From positions 1-32,132 of the forward strand of contig CAZGPI010000013.1 of the NCBI GenBank assembly GCA_964527595.1: a stretch of 32,132 bases of DNA. The letters run 5' to 3'. The stretch is from GWF2-38-10 sp964527595. GTDB taxonomy: Bacteria > Babelota > Babeliae > Babelales > RVW-14. The notes beneath the pieces were generated by a model. It made no database searches, was not told the origin of the DNA, and was given only the letters and a program-made list of their open reading frames with translations. Positions 1 to 7,923 of this stretch are shown here, piece after piece (the stretch's first letter is position 1; each line of letters begins with the position of its first letter). Both the position numbers and the translations under genes were made by a program.

Positions 1-56
1 CCGCTGATAACCATAAAAAATATGGCCGCACCTAAACTACCGATAAACTTCCTCAC
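1..56 (-). CDS. Start of an exported protein (partial)
   Basis: Only the first 18 codons lie in the window; the gene continues beyond position 1. A GTG start at 56 follows a good ribosome binding site, AGGAGA at 61-66 on the minus strand. The visible residues are MRKFIGSLGAAIFFMVIS: two basic residues and then a hydrophobic stretch, typical of the front of a signal peptide or a membrane anchor. The GTG start and the lysine/arginine opening resemble the start of the ankyrin gene upstream (GTG at 2824). Function cannot be told. Confidence 0.6.
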   Translation of the reverse strand, partial: MRKFIGSLGAAIFFMVIS

Positions 57-214
57 GTTCTCTCCTTTAAAAACAACAGCCTTACCAAAATTCTCCTATG
101 ATTTTTATTAACATTTAGAGCATGTTATTGCAAGCAATTAAGATTGTTAAACAAGCACTCAATAAAAGGCCCAATTTTTGAAGAAAAGAAATAAACTCTT
201 TACTCAAGACGTCA

Positions 215-246
215 AAAGAGCCCCGGGGTTTATTCCGGGGCTCTTT
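215..246 (-). terminator. Rho-independent terminator after the ankyrin gene
   Basis: A perfect 12-bp stem (215-226 with 235-246) with a GC-rich core and an 8-nt loop, running into a short U-run on the minus strand. It lies 24 nt beyond the stop codon of the minus-strand gene ending at 270. Confidence 0.8.
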
Positions 247-269
247 GTTTGTTTGCTCGTTAATATCAA

Positions 270-2249
270 TTACTCAGGCGGAAAACGCGAAACAAGCGCA
301 TTGCCACTCTTACTGCAATAAAAGACTGTTTCTTGCGCCATCCAATCACCATTCAATCCCTCACGATCAGGCTTAAGTGCACAACTTTCAAAACCAGCCA
401 AATCGTGGCCTAGACCAAAATATATGCCAAAATCCCCTTGCGTTATATTTTCTAGTACTGAACCTGACGGCCAAGAAGATAATTCGGGCTGACTCGTTGG
501 AGGATTATAGCCACCAGGAAAAACAAGAGTCCCAGATAAATCATTAATAGGATATGGCGTTATCGAAACACCATTGGCAACCAATCTATCAGCAAAATCT
601 GCCGAACCATGTCTTCTTTTGTGGCACCAAACATAATCGGCAGCCGCTTGAATCGATTCATCTGTTGCGGGATCGATCACTTCATCAATTTTTGTAAACA
701 ACGGAACTTGAAACAAGGCAAAACCATCAGCCGTTAATTTACTGTAAATAGTTGCTATAACATTTTGTTCTACGGTTGGTGATGCAAGGTGCTCAAGTAT
801 ATTGGGACAAATAACGGCATCGCAATCTGATGGAATATCCTGAAGTAAAGCCACTACATCGTTGGCGTAGTTTATCGTTGTAATCGGTATTGAAGCAACA
901 ATTGTATTATTTTTAATAAAAACTAAATTGTCATGCGATAATGTATCTTTAACCGTTGAGGTTGAAACATTTTCTATATAACTCGTAACCGCATCCTCCT
1001 CAGTGGTGCCGAATAAGCGTTTCGATATTTCTGGGTATACATAGGCAAATAACCATAAAGCTCGGTGCCGCTCAAGCGATAAACACGTTGGACAACGAAC
1101 ACCTTTGCGGCGAATTTCGCTGAGACGTTCAAGATTACAATCACCAAAATGATTAAATGTATCAGTTGCTCTGCAAATAGGGCAAGTGTGAACAACCGAC
1201 GCGGTTAATAATTTTTTAGCAATATAATCATTCTCGTTTTCGATAGCATATGTCAAAGCAGTATATCCATCCTCATCTACTGGATTAGCATCAGCTCCGG
1301 CAGCCAAAAACGCATCAACAACATCGTTCTTATCATTAGACGCAGCTGATAATAAAGGACCCCAGCCAGATGTATCAATCACATTAACATTTACCCCAGC
1401 CGTAAGCAGGGCCGAAACTATATGAAGGCTACCACCATTAGACGCATACACGAGAATTGAACGCTGGCGTTTATCCAATTGATTTTGATTTGCCCCGCTA
1501 GCACACAAAGCATCAAATATTGTATCATTTCCATTGTCAGCCGAAAACATCAATGCCGTCTGCCATCTACTAGTATTCGTAGCATTAAGGTAAGCATTCC
1601 AAGAAGACAATGCTAAGGTTAAATCGAGTGTGGTATTAGCCTGATCAAGCAAGGTTGTCACCGTGGTTGTGTTATCATTATCTGCAGCATGCATCAAAGC
1701 AGTATAACCTTCCCCATCCACATAGTTAACATAGGCACCAGCATCACACAAAGTGGTAACGAGGTTAGTTTTATCGTTCTTGGCAGCCGAAATTAAAGCA
1801 GAACCACCAAAATCAGATGCTGGATTGACATTAACACCAGCCGCTAAAAGTACCGCAATAATGGCGCTATAGTCGGGAGTAACTGAATCGTAATATTCAA
1901 CAGCATAATGTAAAGCCGTTAAGCCATAACCATCAACAGCATCCTTATCAATACCAGAAACAGCAAGCAATGCATTGACGGTATTCAGCCGATTACCAAC
2001 AACAGCATAGAGTAATGCCGGCTTATTGGTTGTTCCATCTACCGCATTAACACCAGCACCGGCAGCTAAGGCCTTATTTAAATTTGCTACATTACCCATT
2101 AAAGCCGCACCAAAAAGCGCTGGTTGTCTTATAGCTTCAATTATAGATGTACGACTAGGCATTGGCGGCAAAATTGACGCCCAATCTAATGCATTACCAA
2201 TACCATTAGTAGCATTAAGAGCAACCAAAGCTAAAGATGATCCAGTCAA
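270..2249 (-). CDS. Ankyrin-repeat protein with C-terminal methyltransferase-like domain (downstream part of a broken gene)
   Basis: A 659-residue open frame that is really the continuation, in the same frame, of the ORF ending at 2250; only a TAG at 2250-2252 separates them, and the nominal TTG start at 2249 directly follows that stop with no separate ribosome binding site. Residues 1-350 hold about eight ankyrin repeats (for example GYTALMHAADNDN, DGYTALTYAIENEN). Residues 353-400 carry two CPxC knuckles (CPIC, CPTC) followed by LSLERHRALWLF, the Zn-knuckle opening of a class I SAM-methyltransferase family. Later DAVICPNILEHL, LTADGFALFQVPL and the RLVANGVSI segment match the usual DVIxxxHVLEHI, LKPGG and RLxxAGF blocks. 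The glycine-rich SAM motif I is not visible, so the domain is probably degenerate. The protein was likely exported, with ankyrins acting as protein-binding modules; effector-like function is inference. Confidence 0.75.
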   Translation of the reverse strand: MTGSSLALVALNATNGIGNALDWASILPPMPSRTSIIEAIRQPALFGAALMGNVANLNKALAAGAGVNAVDGTTNKPALLYAVVGNRLNTVNALLAVSGIDKDAVDGYGLTALHYAVEYYDSVTPDYSAIIAVLLAAGVNVNPASDFGGSALISAAKNDKTNLVTTLCDAGAYVNYVDGEGYTALMHAADNDNTTTVTTLLDQANTTLDLTLALSSWNAYLNATNTSRWQTALMFSADNGNDTIFDALCASGANQNQLDKRQRSILVYASNGGSLHIVSALLTAGVNVNVIDTSGWGPLLSAASNDKNDVVDAFLAAGADANPVDEDGYTALTYAIENENDYIAKKLLTASVVHTCPICRATDTFNHFGDCNLERLSEIRRKGVRCPTCLSLERHRALWLFAYVYPEISKRLFGTTEEDAVTSYIENVSTSTVKDTLSHDNLVFIKNNTIVASIPITTINYANDVVALLQDIPSDCDAVICPNILEHLASPTVEQNVIATIYSKLTADGFALFQVPLFTKIDEVIDPATDESIQAAADYVWCHKRRHGSADFADRLVANGVSITPYPINDLSGTLVFPGGYNPPTSQPELSSWPSGSVLENITQGDFGIYFGLGHDLAGFESCALKPDREGLNGDWMAQETVFYCSKSGNALVSRFPPE

Positions 2250-2824
2250 CTAAAAATTCTCCAAATTGCTTAACGCATCCACCAACCCCAAAATGACACC
2301 GGTTTGCGCAGCAGCAAAAATAGTCGTCATGTAATCTAAAATCTTATAGGTATCTGTATCCATCCCAGGAGTACCTCCAAAATCTCTACTACCAACCCAT
2401 TGCCGTGCTGTTTGGTTAAAAGAATCGGTATGCGCTAAATTTGCCCCGGCGCCAAGCAGATACACAACCTGATCCATATTATTATATCCGGCCGCTATCT
2501 GCAAAGCAGTCCGACCATAGTTGTCAGTTAATTCGATGTTTGCCCCAGCCTCAAGCAATAGCATAGTTGGTAATTGCAAACCACTTGCAGCAGATACCAT
2601 CAGAACGGTTTGCCATTGATACTGGTGCCCAATAGGATATACATAATCGATATTTGGACTTGGGTTGGCAGCCAATGCTGCTTTAACCAATGTAAAATTA
2701 TTAGCTAACACCGCATCCAAAAGGGTTTGTCGGCCGCTGAAATGCCATCAGACTTGGCATTAACCACGCCACTCATTCCAATGGCGGCAACGCACGCAAA
2801 TAGTACCCCATATAATTTCTTCAC
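2250..2824 (-). pseudogene. Front part of the same ankyrin gene, signal peptide out of frame
   Basis: A GTG at 2824 with GGGGAGAG at 2830-2837 opens a clear signal peptide (MKKLYGVLFACVAAIGMSG, then VVNAKS), but this frame hits TAG 39 codons later. The next frame is open across the join and continues from LLDAVLANN at about 2723 as ankyrin repeats (GRTALQIAAGYNN, LLGAGANLAHTD) to a TAG at 2250-2252. The two frames overlap around an AAACCCTTTT run (about 2724-2735), so a single-base indel explains the break. After the TAG the same frame continues for 659 codons of ankyrin and methyltransferase-like sequence. The parts look like one exported protein of about 850 residues with one frameshift and one nonsense mutation. 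Sequencing error, pseudogene decay or recoding cannot be told apart from sequence alone; decay is simplest. Confidence 0.75.
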
Positions 2825-3045
2825 TGCATCTCTCCCCTGTTTTTATCATCATTATTAATCGACACCTATCGAAAAACAATGATGATATGCAAATTAAAAT
2901 ACCATAATATGTTATTCATACTTTCCAGTGCGAGCTTTTTGAGTAAATCGACAAAAAACCATTATCGCTAGCAGCTTATTTGTTTTTCGTAAAAAACAGG
3001 CTCCCACCTTTTATTATCCTGAACTTAATTCAAAAAAGCTGAACT

Positions 3046-3081
3046 AAAAAAGGGCTCCTGTTTTTGCAAGAGCCCTTTTTT
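3046..3081 (-). terminator. Terminator after the Arg/Tyr-rich protein gene
   Basis: Perfect 12-bp stem (AAAAAAGGGCTC at 3046-3057 with its complement at 3070-3081) and a 12-nt loop; on the minus strand it ends in six U. It sits 28 nt past the stop of the gene ending at 3110. The rest of 2838-3109 holds no ORF that I can support. Confidence 0.8.
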
Positions 3082-3109
3082 ATATCCTATTTTTTACTAA
3101 TCAATAACG

Positions 3110-4264
3110 TTAATCGGCGTCAACCCCAAGGCTCGGCATCGCACTGCCATTAGCCCCAACTTCCGCTTGATCGTCCTTTTCCGCTTCAATACGTTTCAAG
3201 GCTTTTTCTTTTGCTTCAGCTTCAGGATCTTTTACCTCGGCAATTTCGCTCCCTAATTCGCGTAGTTTTTTATCCTTCTTTTTCAGGTCGCGCTTTAGCT
3301 TTTTCAGCTCGCGTTTATCTTTTTTGCTTAAGTCTTCTACTTTGATTTTTTCACCCAAACCTGGTTGGACTTCCGATGGACGATAACCAGGATCTTCTTT
3401 GCCAACGTCAATCACTTTGCCCGATTTATCTTGGTGCATACGCTGAGGCAATTTATCTTCTGATTTTTCTGCAACAATCATATAATCGCTGTCTTTACCT
3501 TTAGGTAATTGCACCTTAACTGCTCGGCGGCCCTGGATAAGCATTGGCTCGTCAACACGGTATAAATAATAAACATCACCAATTTGGCGGCGATAATAAA
3601 CCCCGTAATAAAGGTCATCATCAGAATCATTATCAACGTACATAATGCGATCTGGCCGCGAGGCGATATAGGCGCCGAATTGCAATCCTGGATAATACCA
3701 ATATCCCAATGTACCAAAATGCCAGCATCCCCAATACGAGTAATAGCTGCAGCCATAAGGAGCATAATACCACCAGCCCCAACCAGGATAAAAGGCACAA
3801 CCAAATGGAAACATTAAGCCATAACCCCACCATCGTGAAGGACCCCAATAATGGCGGCCTCGATAACCTCTCCATGCTCGATTATGCCCGTATCCGCGAA
3901 CACCTCTATGGGATCGGCGCAGAGAGCGCTTTGAACGCATAGGCCTTGAAGCTCGCACCGACCGAGCTGGCTTTGCTGCACGGACCTGGCGAGCTTGCCT
4001 TGAAGCGCGGACCGAACGTGTTGCGCTTGAGCGAGTAACACTTGCCGAGCGAGTTTGGCGATAAGCAGGACGGCTTGCTGGGCGAGAAGAACTTCGCGCA
4101 CTATTGCGATTGGACCCACCGCGACCGCCTCGATGCATTGCAACCAATGTCGGTGATTTGGTTACATCATTTTCTATGTAATTCATTGGCATGGATAAAG
4201 CATGAGATGATAAATCTGCACATGGAATAAACAACACCGCTAATAGCATCCAAATTGGTCTCAT
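3110..4264 (-). CDS. Exported low-complexity protein (Arg/Ser, Tyr/Trp/Gly, Lys/Glu segments)
   Basis: No family recognised. From the ATG at 4264 (AGGAGA at 4271-4276, 6 nt away, better spaced than the GTG at 4267) it encodes 384 residues. Residues 1-22 are a signal peptide (MRPIWMLLAVLFIPCADLSS, HA). Residues about 45-125 are an Arg/Ser/Ala array with repeated SVR, SAR and RASR units. Residues about 125-195 are dominated by Tyr, Trp and Gly with a few Cys (RWWGYGLMFPFGCAFYPGWG). A compact middle follows with short strands (DDDLYYGVYYRRQIGDVYYL), then a Lys/Glu-rich, coiled-coil-like tail. The basic and aromatic segments would suit binding to polyanions, nucleic acid or envelope polymers, but that is a guess. 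Followed by its own terminator, so probably monocistronic. Confidence 0.8.
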   Translation of the reverse strand: MRPIWMLLAVLFIPCADLSSHALSMPMNYIENDVTKSPTLVAMHRGGRGGSNRNSARSSSRPASRPAYRQTRSASVTRSSATRSVRASRQARQVRAAKPARSVRASRPMRSKRSLRRSHRGVRGYGHNRAWRGYRGRHYWGPSRWWGYGLMFPFGCAFYPGWGWWYYAPYGCSYYSYWGCWHFGTLGYWYYPGLQFGAYIASRPDRIMYVDNDSDDDLYYGVYYRRQIGDVYYLYRVDEPMLIQGRRAVKVQLPKGKDSDYMIVAEKSEDKLPQRMHQDKSGKVIDVGKEDPGYRPSEVQPGLGEKIKVEDLSKKDKRELKKLKRDLKKKDKKLRELGSEIAEVKDPEAEAKEKALKRIEAEKDDQAEVGANGSAMPSLGVDAD

Positions 4265-4426
4265 CACAAATCTCCTTTTTCAAAAATCTAGCATTTGGTT
4301 AACTGTGAATCAATTGCCAACTCAAAAGCAATAATTTATTTATTTTGGTTTGTTTTTTTTTGAGATTTGATGCCCGAAGGCCAAAAATGACTTTAAAGCA
4401 ACGACTGAAACAGCTCATCCTATTTT

Positions 4427-4503
4427 GTCATGCTTGGGCTTGCCCCGAGCATCCATCTTAAGATTAAACAAATATTAGGATGGATCCTCGGAGCAAGTCC
4501 GAT
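4427..4503. repeat. Two inverted copies of the GTCAT...GATCCATCTT palindromic repeat
   Basis: Copy one (4427-4460) runs plus, copy two (4476-4503) runs minus and has lost its outer end; 15 nt separate them. Each is itself a hairpin (GCTTGGGC/GCCCCGAGC and CCTCGGAGC/AAGTCCGA arms). They belong to the family also found at 9124-9207, 23443-23461, 28904-28957, 29116-29149, 29387-29419, 30133-30162, 30222-30275 and 30933-30963. The 4265-4744 gap holds no supported gene. Confidence 0.75.
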
Positions 4504-4538
4504 TTTCCCTCTTCCATTTTTCCCCATGTCACAAAAAG

Positions 4539-4572
4539 TCGGCCAATATTTTATATATAAAATATTGGCCGA
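4539..4572. repeat. Perfect 34-bp palindrome with A/T core
   Basis: TCGGCC at the ends with an A/T-only core is fully self-complementary from 4539 to 4572. It lies between two divergent genes, so it has no upstream gene on the plus strand to terminate. A similar palindrome lies at 6164-6195, at nearly the same distance from the start of the next paralogue. Confidence 0.7.
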
Positions 4573-4744
4573 TTAACTAACCATTTTTATTCTTCACCAA
4601 AATAAAAAAATGTATGAGCCGTAATGCGTTACCGTTTAGTGTTGATAACAGTAAGTCAAAAGCGATCATCACTTTAAGGCGAAAGGAGCAAACAAAAACA
4701 CCCCCTAGTAAAAAAACATCTAAATATTATCCGGGAGTTCTTTT

Positions 4745-6109
4745 ATGAAAATATTTTCTATCGCAAAGCTAGCTTTCTTGGGCCTTATCCTCGGATCACT
4801 AAATCTCTGCGCCGCCACAAAAGATCTTGACCAACGCTGCTTATTCGACTTTCTAAATGGCACACAAAAAGCGGCAACCAAGACCAGTGATGTCATCCTA
4901 AGAGTTGATGATAGCCTTATTGTCGAAGAATTAGAAAGCAAATCTGGCAAATATGGCCACGATGATGATTGGGGTTATTGCCCAAAACGCCGTATCAAAG
5001 CATTTGAGATGTGCGCCCATAACATGCATGCTAAAAACCTATCTACCGATCACGCAAAAATCAAAGAACTTTGCGTCAAAAAAGAAAAAGCTGAAAAACT
5101 TTGGACCGACCTTCTTGTCACCGATGCACTCTTTGCCGAGAAAGCAAAAACAGACAAACTTTGGGCTGGACAAGCGTGTGCTTATATGCTCTGCGCACAC
5201 AAAGGCAACATCAAAGAATTACTTTCAGACCTACTTTACACCGACTCACTAAAAGCAGAATGGGCAGATTTGGACAAAATATCAGCATGTGAAATTGACA
5301 CAAAAAAACTTTGTTCTCATAAAGCGAATATTGATCACCTAACCACAAAAACATTGTGCGCAAGTTGCGACTCAAACCTCAAAAACCTTGAGTGGTCAAC
5401 CAAATACAAGCTCTATGCAAAATTAGGTGTTAACCAACCTGGCTATACCCTCGGCACGCCAATTACTTACGATACAATCCTTGAAGATCCAAATAACAAT
5501 TTTACCGATCACACCAATTATATCGCGCCCGTAAGCGGCTTTTACGTTTATGCCATTGGGATGGATTTGTCCAACTTAACCGGCACTCAAACCATTACAG
5601 GCATTCCTGTAAATCATCCAGAGCTTTGGATTAATGGGACAGAAGCGTTTGAAGCACATAATGCATTTTTAGCTTCAGCACCAATACAACACGTTCATTT
5701 TGCCGGACTTGTATATCTACAGGCTGGCGACAAAGTTTCAGTGGCTCACCACGTTCGTTATGTAGACCCTATCCTCGGCGACATGTATTACAATGGAAAC
5801 GTTGATTTAATCGGATCCGATAATACCTACAAATCAAACTTGACCTTCTTCATGATGCACTACTTATCATCTGATAGTATCTGTTGCCATCCTTGCCATC
5901 TTGATTGTGATCATTTTGACGTCGAAAAACCATGTGTTCCTCCTTGCTGCCCATGCGAAATGCATAAGCCTCCATGTGAAGTAGATTGTCATGAAGGCCA
6001 TTGTGGCGATCACGACGACCATGGACACCATGACGAAGACCATGGCGGAGATCATCATGGCCACCACGGCGATCACGATGACTGGGATATGGACGACGAT
6101 AACGGTTAA
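4745..6109 (+). CDS. Exported stalk plus C1q-like head protein with Cys/His/Asp-rich tail (paralogue 1)
   Basis: 454 residues. Residues 1-24 are a signal peptide (MKIFSIAKLAFLGLILGSLN, LCAA). Residues about 75-215 are a repeated stalk in which about ten-residue units recur (KIKELCVKKEKAEKLWTDLL; VTDALFAEKAKTDKLW), with regular Cys and Leu positions. Residues about 220-375 read like a C1q/TNF-type beta-sandwich: YTLGTPITYDTIL, the IAPVSGFYVYAIG strand, WINGTEA, VYLQAGDKVSV and the closing MMHYLSS. The tail from about 376 is CC/CPPC-rich and then almost only His, Asp and Gly, a likely divalent-metal-binding segment. C1q heads usually trimerise, so a surface fibre is a reasonable inference. GGGAG precedes the start, and the segment GGAGTTCTTTTATGAAAAT is shared with paralogue 2. 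Confidence 0.85.
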   Translation: MKIFSIAKLAFLGLILGSLNLCAATKDLDQRCLFDFLNGTQKAATKTSDVILRVDDSLIVEELESKSGKYGHDDDWGYCPKRRIKAFEMCAHNMHAKNLSTDHAKIKELCVKKEKAEKLWTDLLVTDALFAEKAKTDKLWAGQACAYMLCAHKGNIKELLSDLLYTDSLKAEWADLDKISACEIDTKKLCSHKANIDHLTTKTLCASCDSNLKNLEWSTKYKLYAKLGVNQPGYTLGTPITYDTILEDPNNNFTDHTNYIAPVSGFYVYAIGMDLSNLTGTQTITGIPVNHPELWINGTEAFEAHNAFLASAPIQHVHFAGLVYLQAGDKVSVAHHVRYVDPILGDMYYNGNVDLIGSDNTYKSNLTFFMMHYLSSDSICCHPCHLDCDHFDVEKPCVPPCCPCEMHKPPCEVDCHEGHCGDHDDHGHHDEDHGGDHHGHHGDHDDWDMDDDNG

Positions 6110-6163
6110 AAGAAATTTCTTCTGACCGTGGAATTTTTTTTAACCTGAAAAAAGCATAAAAAA

Positions 6164-6195
6164 CGCCCCATATTATATATATATAATATGGGGCG
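6164..6195. repeat. Perfect 32-bp palindrome between paralogues 1 and 2
   Basis: CGCCCC ends and a TATA-type core are fully self-complementary, with A-runs on both sides. As a plus-strand terminator it lacks a T-run; it matches the design of the 4539-4572 palindrome. Confidence 0.7.
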
Positions 6196-6384
6196 AAAAA
6201 TTACCCAATTTTCCTCCGCCCCGAAGAATTTTAAAGTATGCAAGTCAAAATTTAACCGTTTATTCTTGTTAACAGATAATTGAAAAAAAACACCACCAAA
6301 TTAATCATCAAAAAACGAAAGGAGATAATCGATTCAAAAAACCCCCACAAAAAAATTATCTTAATCTTATCAAGGAGTTCTTTT

Positions 6385-7827
6385 ATGAAAATGTCTTCCA
6401 TCGTAAAATTGGCCTTTTTTGGCCTTATGCTCGGCTCGTTGAATTTGTCAGCGGCCACACCAAAACAAACTGACGATGAACGCGGCTTATTAGATTTTTT
6501 AACCGGTGCCACAAGCCAAGTACAAAAAGCTGATGTCGCCACATTAAGAGCTGATGATAGCCTTATTATCGAGGATTTGGATACCAAATGCGGAGACTGG
6601 GATGACTGGGGTTGTTGCCCAAAACGCCGTATTAAAGCGCACGAAATATGTGCACAACACTTGAAAACAAGCAACCTCCGCGCACATCACGCAAAGATCA
6701 AAGAACTTTGCTCACAAAAAGCAAAAATCGAAAAGCTTTGGACCAAGATGCTTGCCACCGATTTATTGTTTGCCGAAAAAGCAAAAATCGACAAACTTTG
6801 GGCCGGACAAGCGTGCGCTTATATGCTTTGCGCACACAAAGGCAATATTAAAGAATTGCTCTCAGATTTGATGTACACCGATTCGCTCAAAGCAGAATGG
6901 GCACATTTTGATCACGCTCACGCCGAAACTTTTTGTACGCCACACATCTGCGCATACGAGGGTAATATACAAAAGTTTTGTGCGACTGAAGGCATAATTG
7001 AAGATTTGAAAGCCATTGGAAACGTAGAACTTCAAACACAATATCGCGCATTTGTTTTTGATGCCGTCGACCAACCATACACCCTTGGCAGCGACCTATT
7101 ATTTGACACAGTTGCCGACGATCCAAATGGCAACATTACCCAAGGTGCATCAACAACCTATACAGCGCCTGTTTCTGGTTATTATATGCTTTCTTATGGC
7201 ATTAGTGCTCATGATCTTCAAGGCCCATTCCCTATTGCCGGCCAACCTATAAACCATCCATCAGTATTGGTAAATGGCATACACAAACTTCAAACACATC
7301 TTGCCTTCTTATCATTCTCTGATATCCAAAACAACATCTTAAGCTCGATTGTTCACTTAAATGCGGGCGATGTTTGCACCTTTAAATATGAACTGAAATA
7401 TATCGATCCTGTAACGGGCGAACAACCATATCCTGGCACAATGACCTTAATCGGCGTGTTGCCAAATTATACACAAGACACGTTCATGGCCATCCACTAT
7501 TTATCATCTGATAAAATCGCTTTTGAACCATGCGAAATGGGTTCACCGTTTGAAATCGGCAAGCCTTGCATTCCTCCTTGCTGCCCATGCCCAATGCAAA
7601 AGCCTCCATGTGAAGTAAATTGCCATGGCGGACATTGTGGCGATCATCACGGCCACGGCGAGTGCGGCGATCATGATGGCGGACCATGTGGCGACCACGA
7701 TGACCATGGACATCATGATGGACCATGCGGCGATCATGACGAAGACCACGGCGGAGACCATGATGGTGGTCATTGCGAAAACCATGACGGTCCCCATGGC
7801 GGCGACTGGGATGGTGACGATCACTAA
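6385..7827 (+). CDS. Exported stalk plus C1q-like head protein with long metal-binding-type tail (paralogue 2)
   Basis: 480 residues from the ATG at 6385 (AAGGAG at 6372-6377); an in-frame upstream start at 6280 exists, but only 6385 aligns with the signal peptide of paralogue 1 (MKMSSIVKLAFFGLMLGSLN). The stalk at about 70-205 is nearly the same as paralogue 1 over DKLWAGQACAYMLCAHKGNI. The C1q-like head spans about 215-375 (YTLGSDLLFDTV, YTAPVSGYYMLSYG, VLVNGIHKL, VHLNAGDVCTF, MAIHYLSSD). The tail of about 100 residues begins with PCIPPCCPCPMQKPPC and continues as CGDHDG/HGHHD units, longer than in paralogue 1. The CDS and about 70 nt of leader (CGAAAGGAG, a C-run, GGAGTTCTTTT) resemble those of paralogue 1, so the duplication included regulatory sequence. 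Likely secreted and multimeric; ligand unknown. Confidence 0.85.
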   Translation: MKMSSIVKLAFFGLMLGSLNLSAATPKQTDDERGLLDFLTGATSQVQKADVATLRADDSLIIEDLDTKCGDWDDWGCCPKRRIKAHEICAQHLKTSNLRAHHAKIKELCSQKAKIEKLWTKMLATDLLFAEKAKIDKLWAGQACAYMLCAHKGNIKELLSDLMYTDSLKAEWAHFDHAHAETFCTPHICAYEGNIQKFCATEGIIEDLKAIGNVELQTQYRAFVFDAVDQPYTLGSDLLFDTVADDPNGNITQGASTTYTAPVSGYYMLSYGISAHDLQGPFPIAGQPINHPSVLVNGIHKLQTHLAFLSFSDIQNNILSSIVHLNAGDVCTFKYELKYIDPVTGEQPYPGTMTLIGVLPNYTQDTFMAIHYLSSDKIAFEPCEMGSPFEIGKPCIPPCCPCPMQKPPCEVNCHGGHCGDHHGHGECGDHDGGPCGDHDDHGHHDGPCGDHDEDHGGDHDGGHCENHDGPHGGDWDGDDH

Positions 7828-7863
7828 TAACACATAATTTTTTTTATAGCTCTCCCCAAAAAT

Positions 7864-7898
7864 TTCCACGGTCAGAAGCGTATCTTCTGGCCGTGGAA
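7864..7898 (+). terminator. 15-bp hairpin after paralogue 2
   Basis: Stem 7864-7878 with 7884-7898 (one G-T pair), 5-nt loop. It lies 37 nt past the stop of paralogue 2 and just before paralogue 3. Only a weak T-run follows, so it may be an attenuator-like hairpin rather than a full terminator. One arm also occurs alone at 6119-6133, next to a T8 run. Confidence 0.55.
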
Positions 7899-7923
7899 GT
7901 GTGTTTACGAAAGAGAGGAATTA

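Noticed and set aside
2250..2252. Reassignment of TAG as a sense codon
   Set aside because: Other genes in the window end with ordinary stop codons including TAG and TGA with no read-through signature, and the same gene also has a frameshift, so decay is simpler.
5867..6076. Minus-strand ORF rich in Met, Val and Ala opposite the His/Asp tail of paralogue 1
   Set aside because: It is the antisense reading of GAC/CAT/CAC repeats; the plus-strand gene is clearly coding. The same holds for 7484-7726 and 7543-7869.
6280..6384. 35-residue N-terminal extension of paralogue 2
   Set aside because: It lacks a ribosome binding site, is basic and repeat-like, and would bury the signal peptide; 6385 aligns with paralogue 1.
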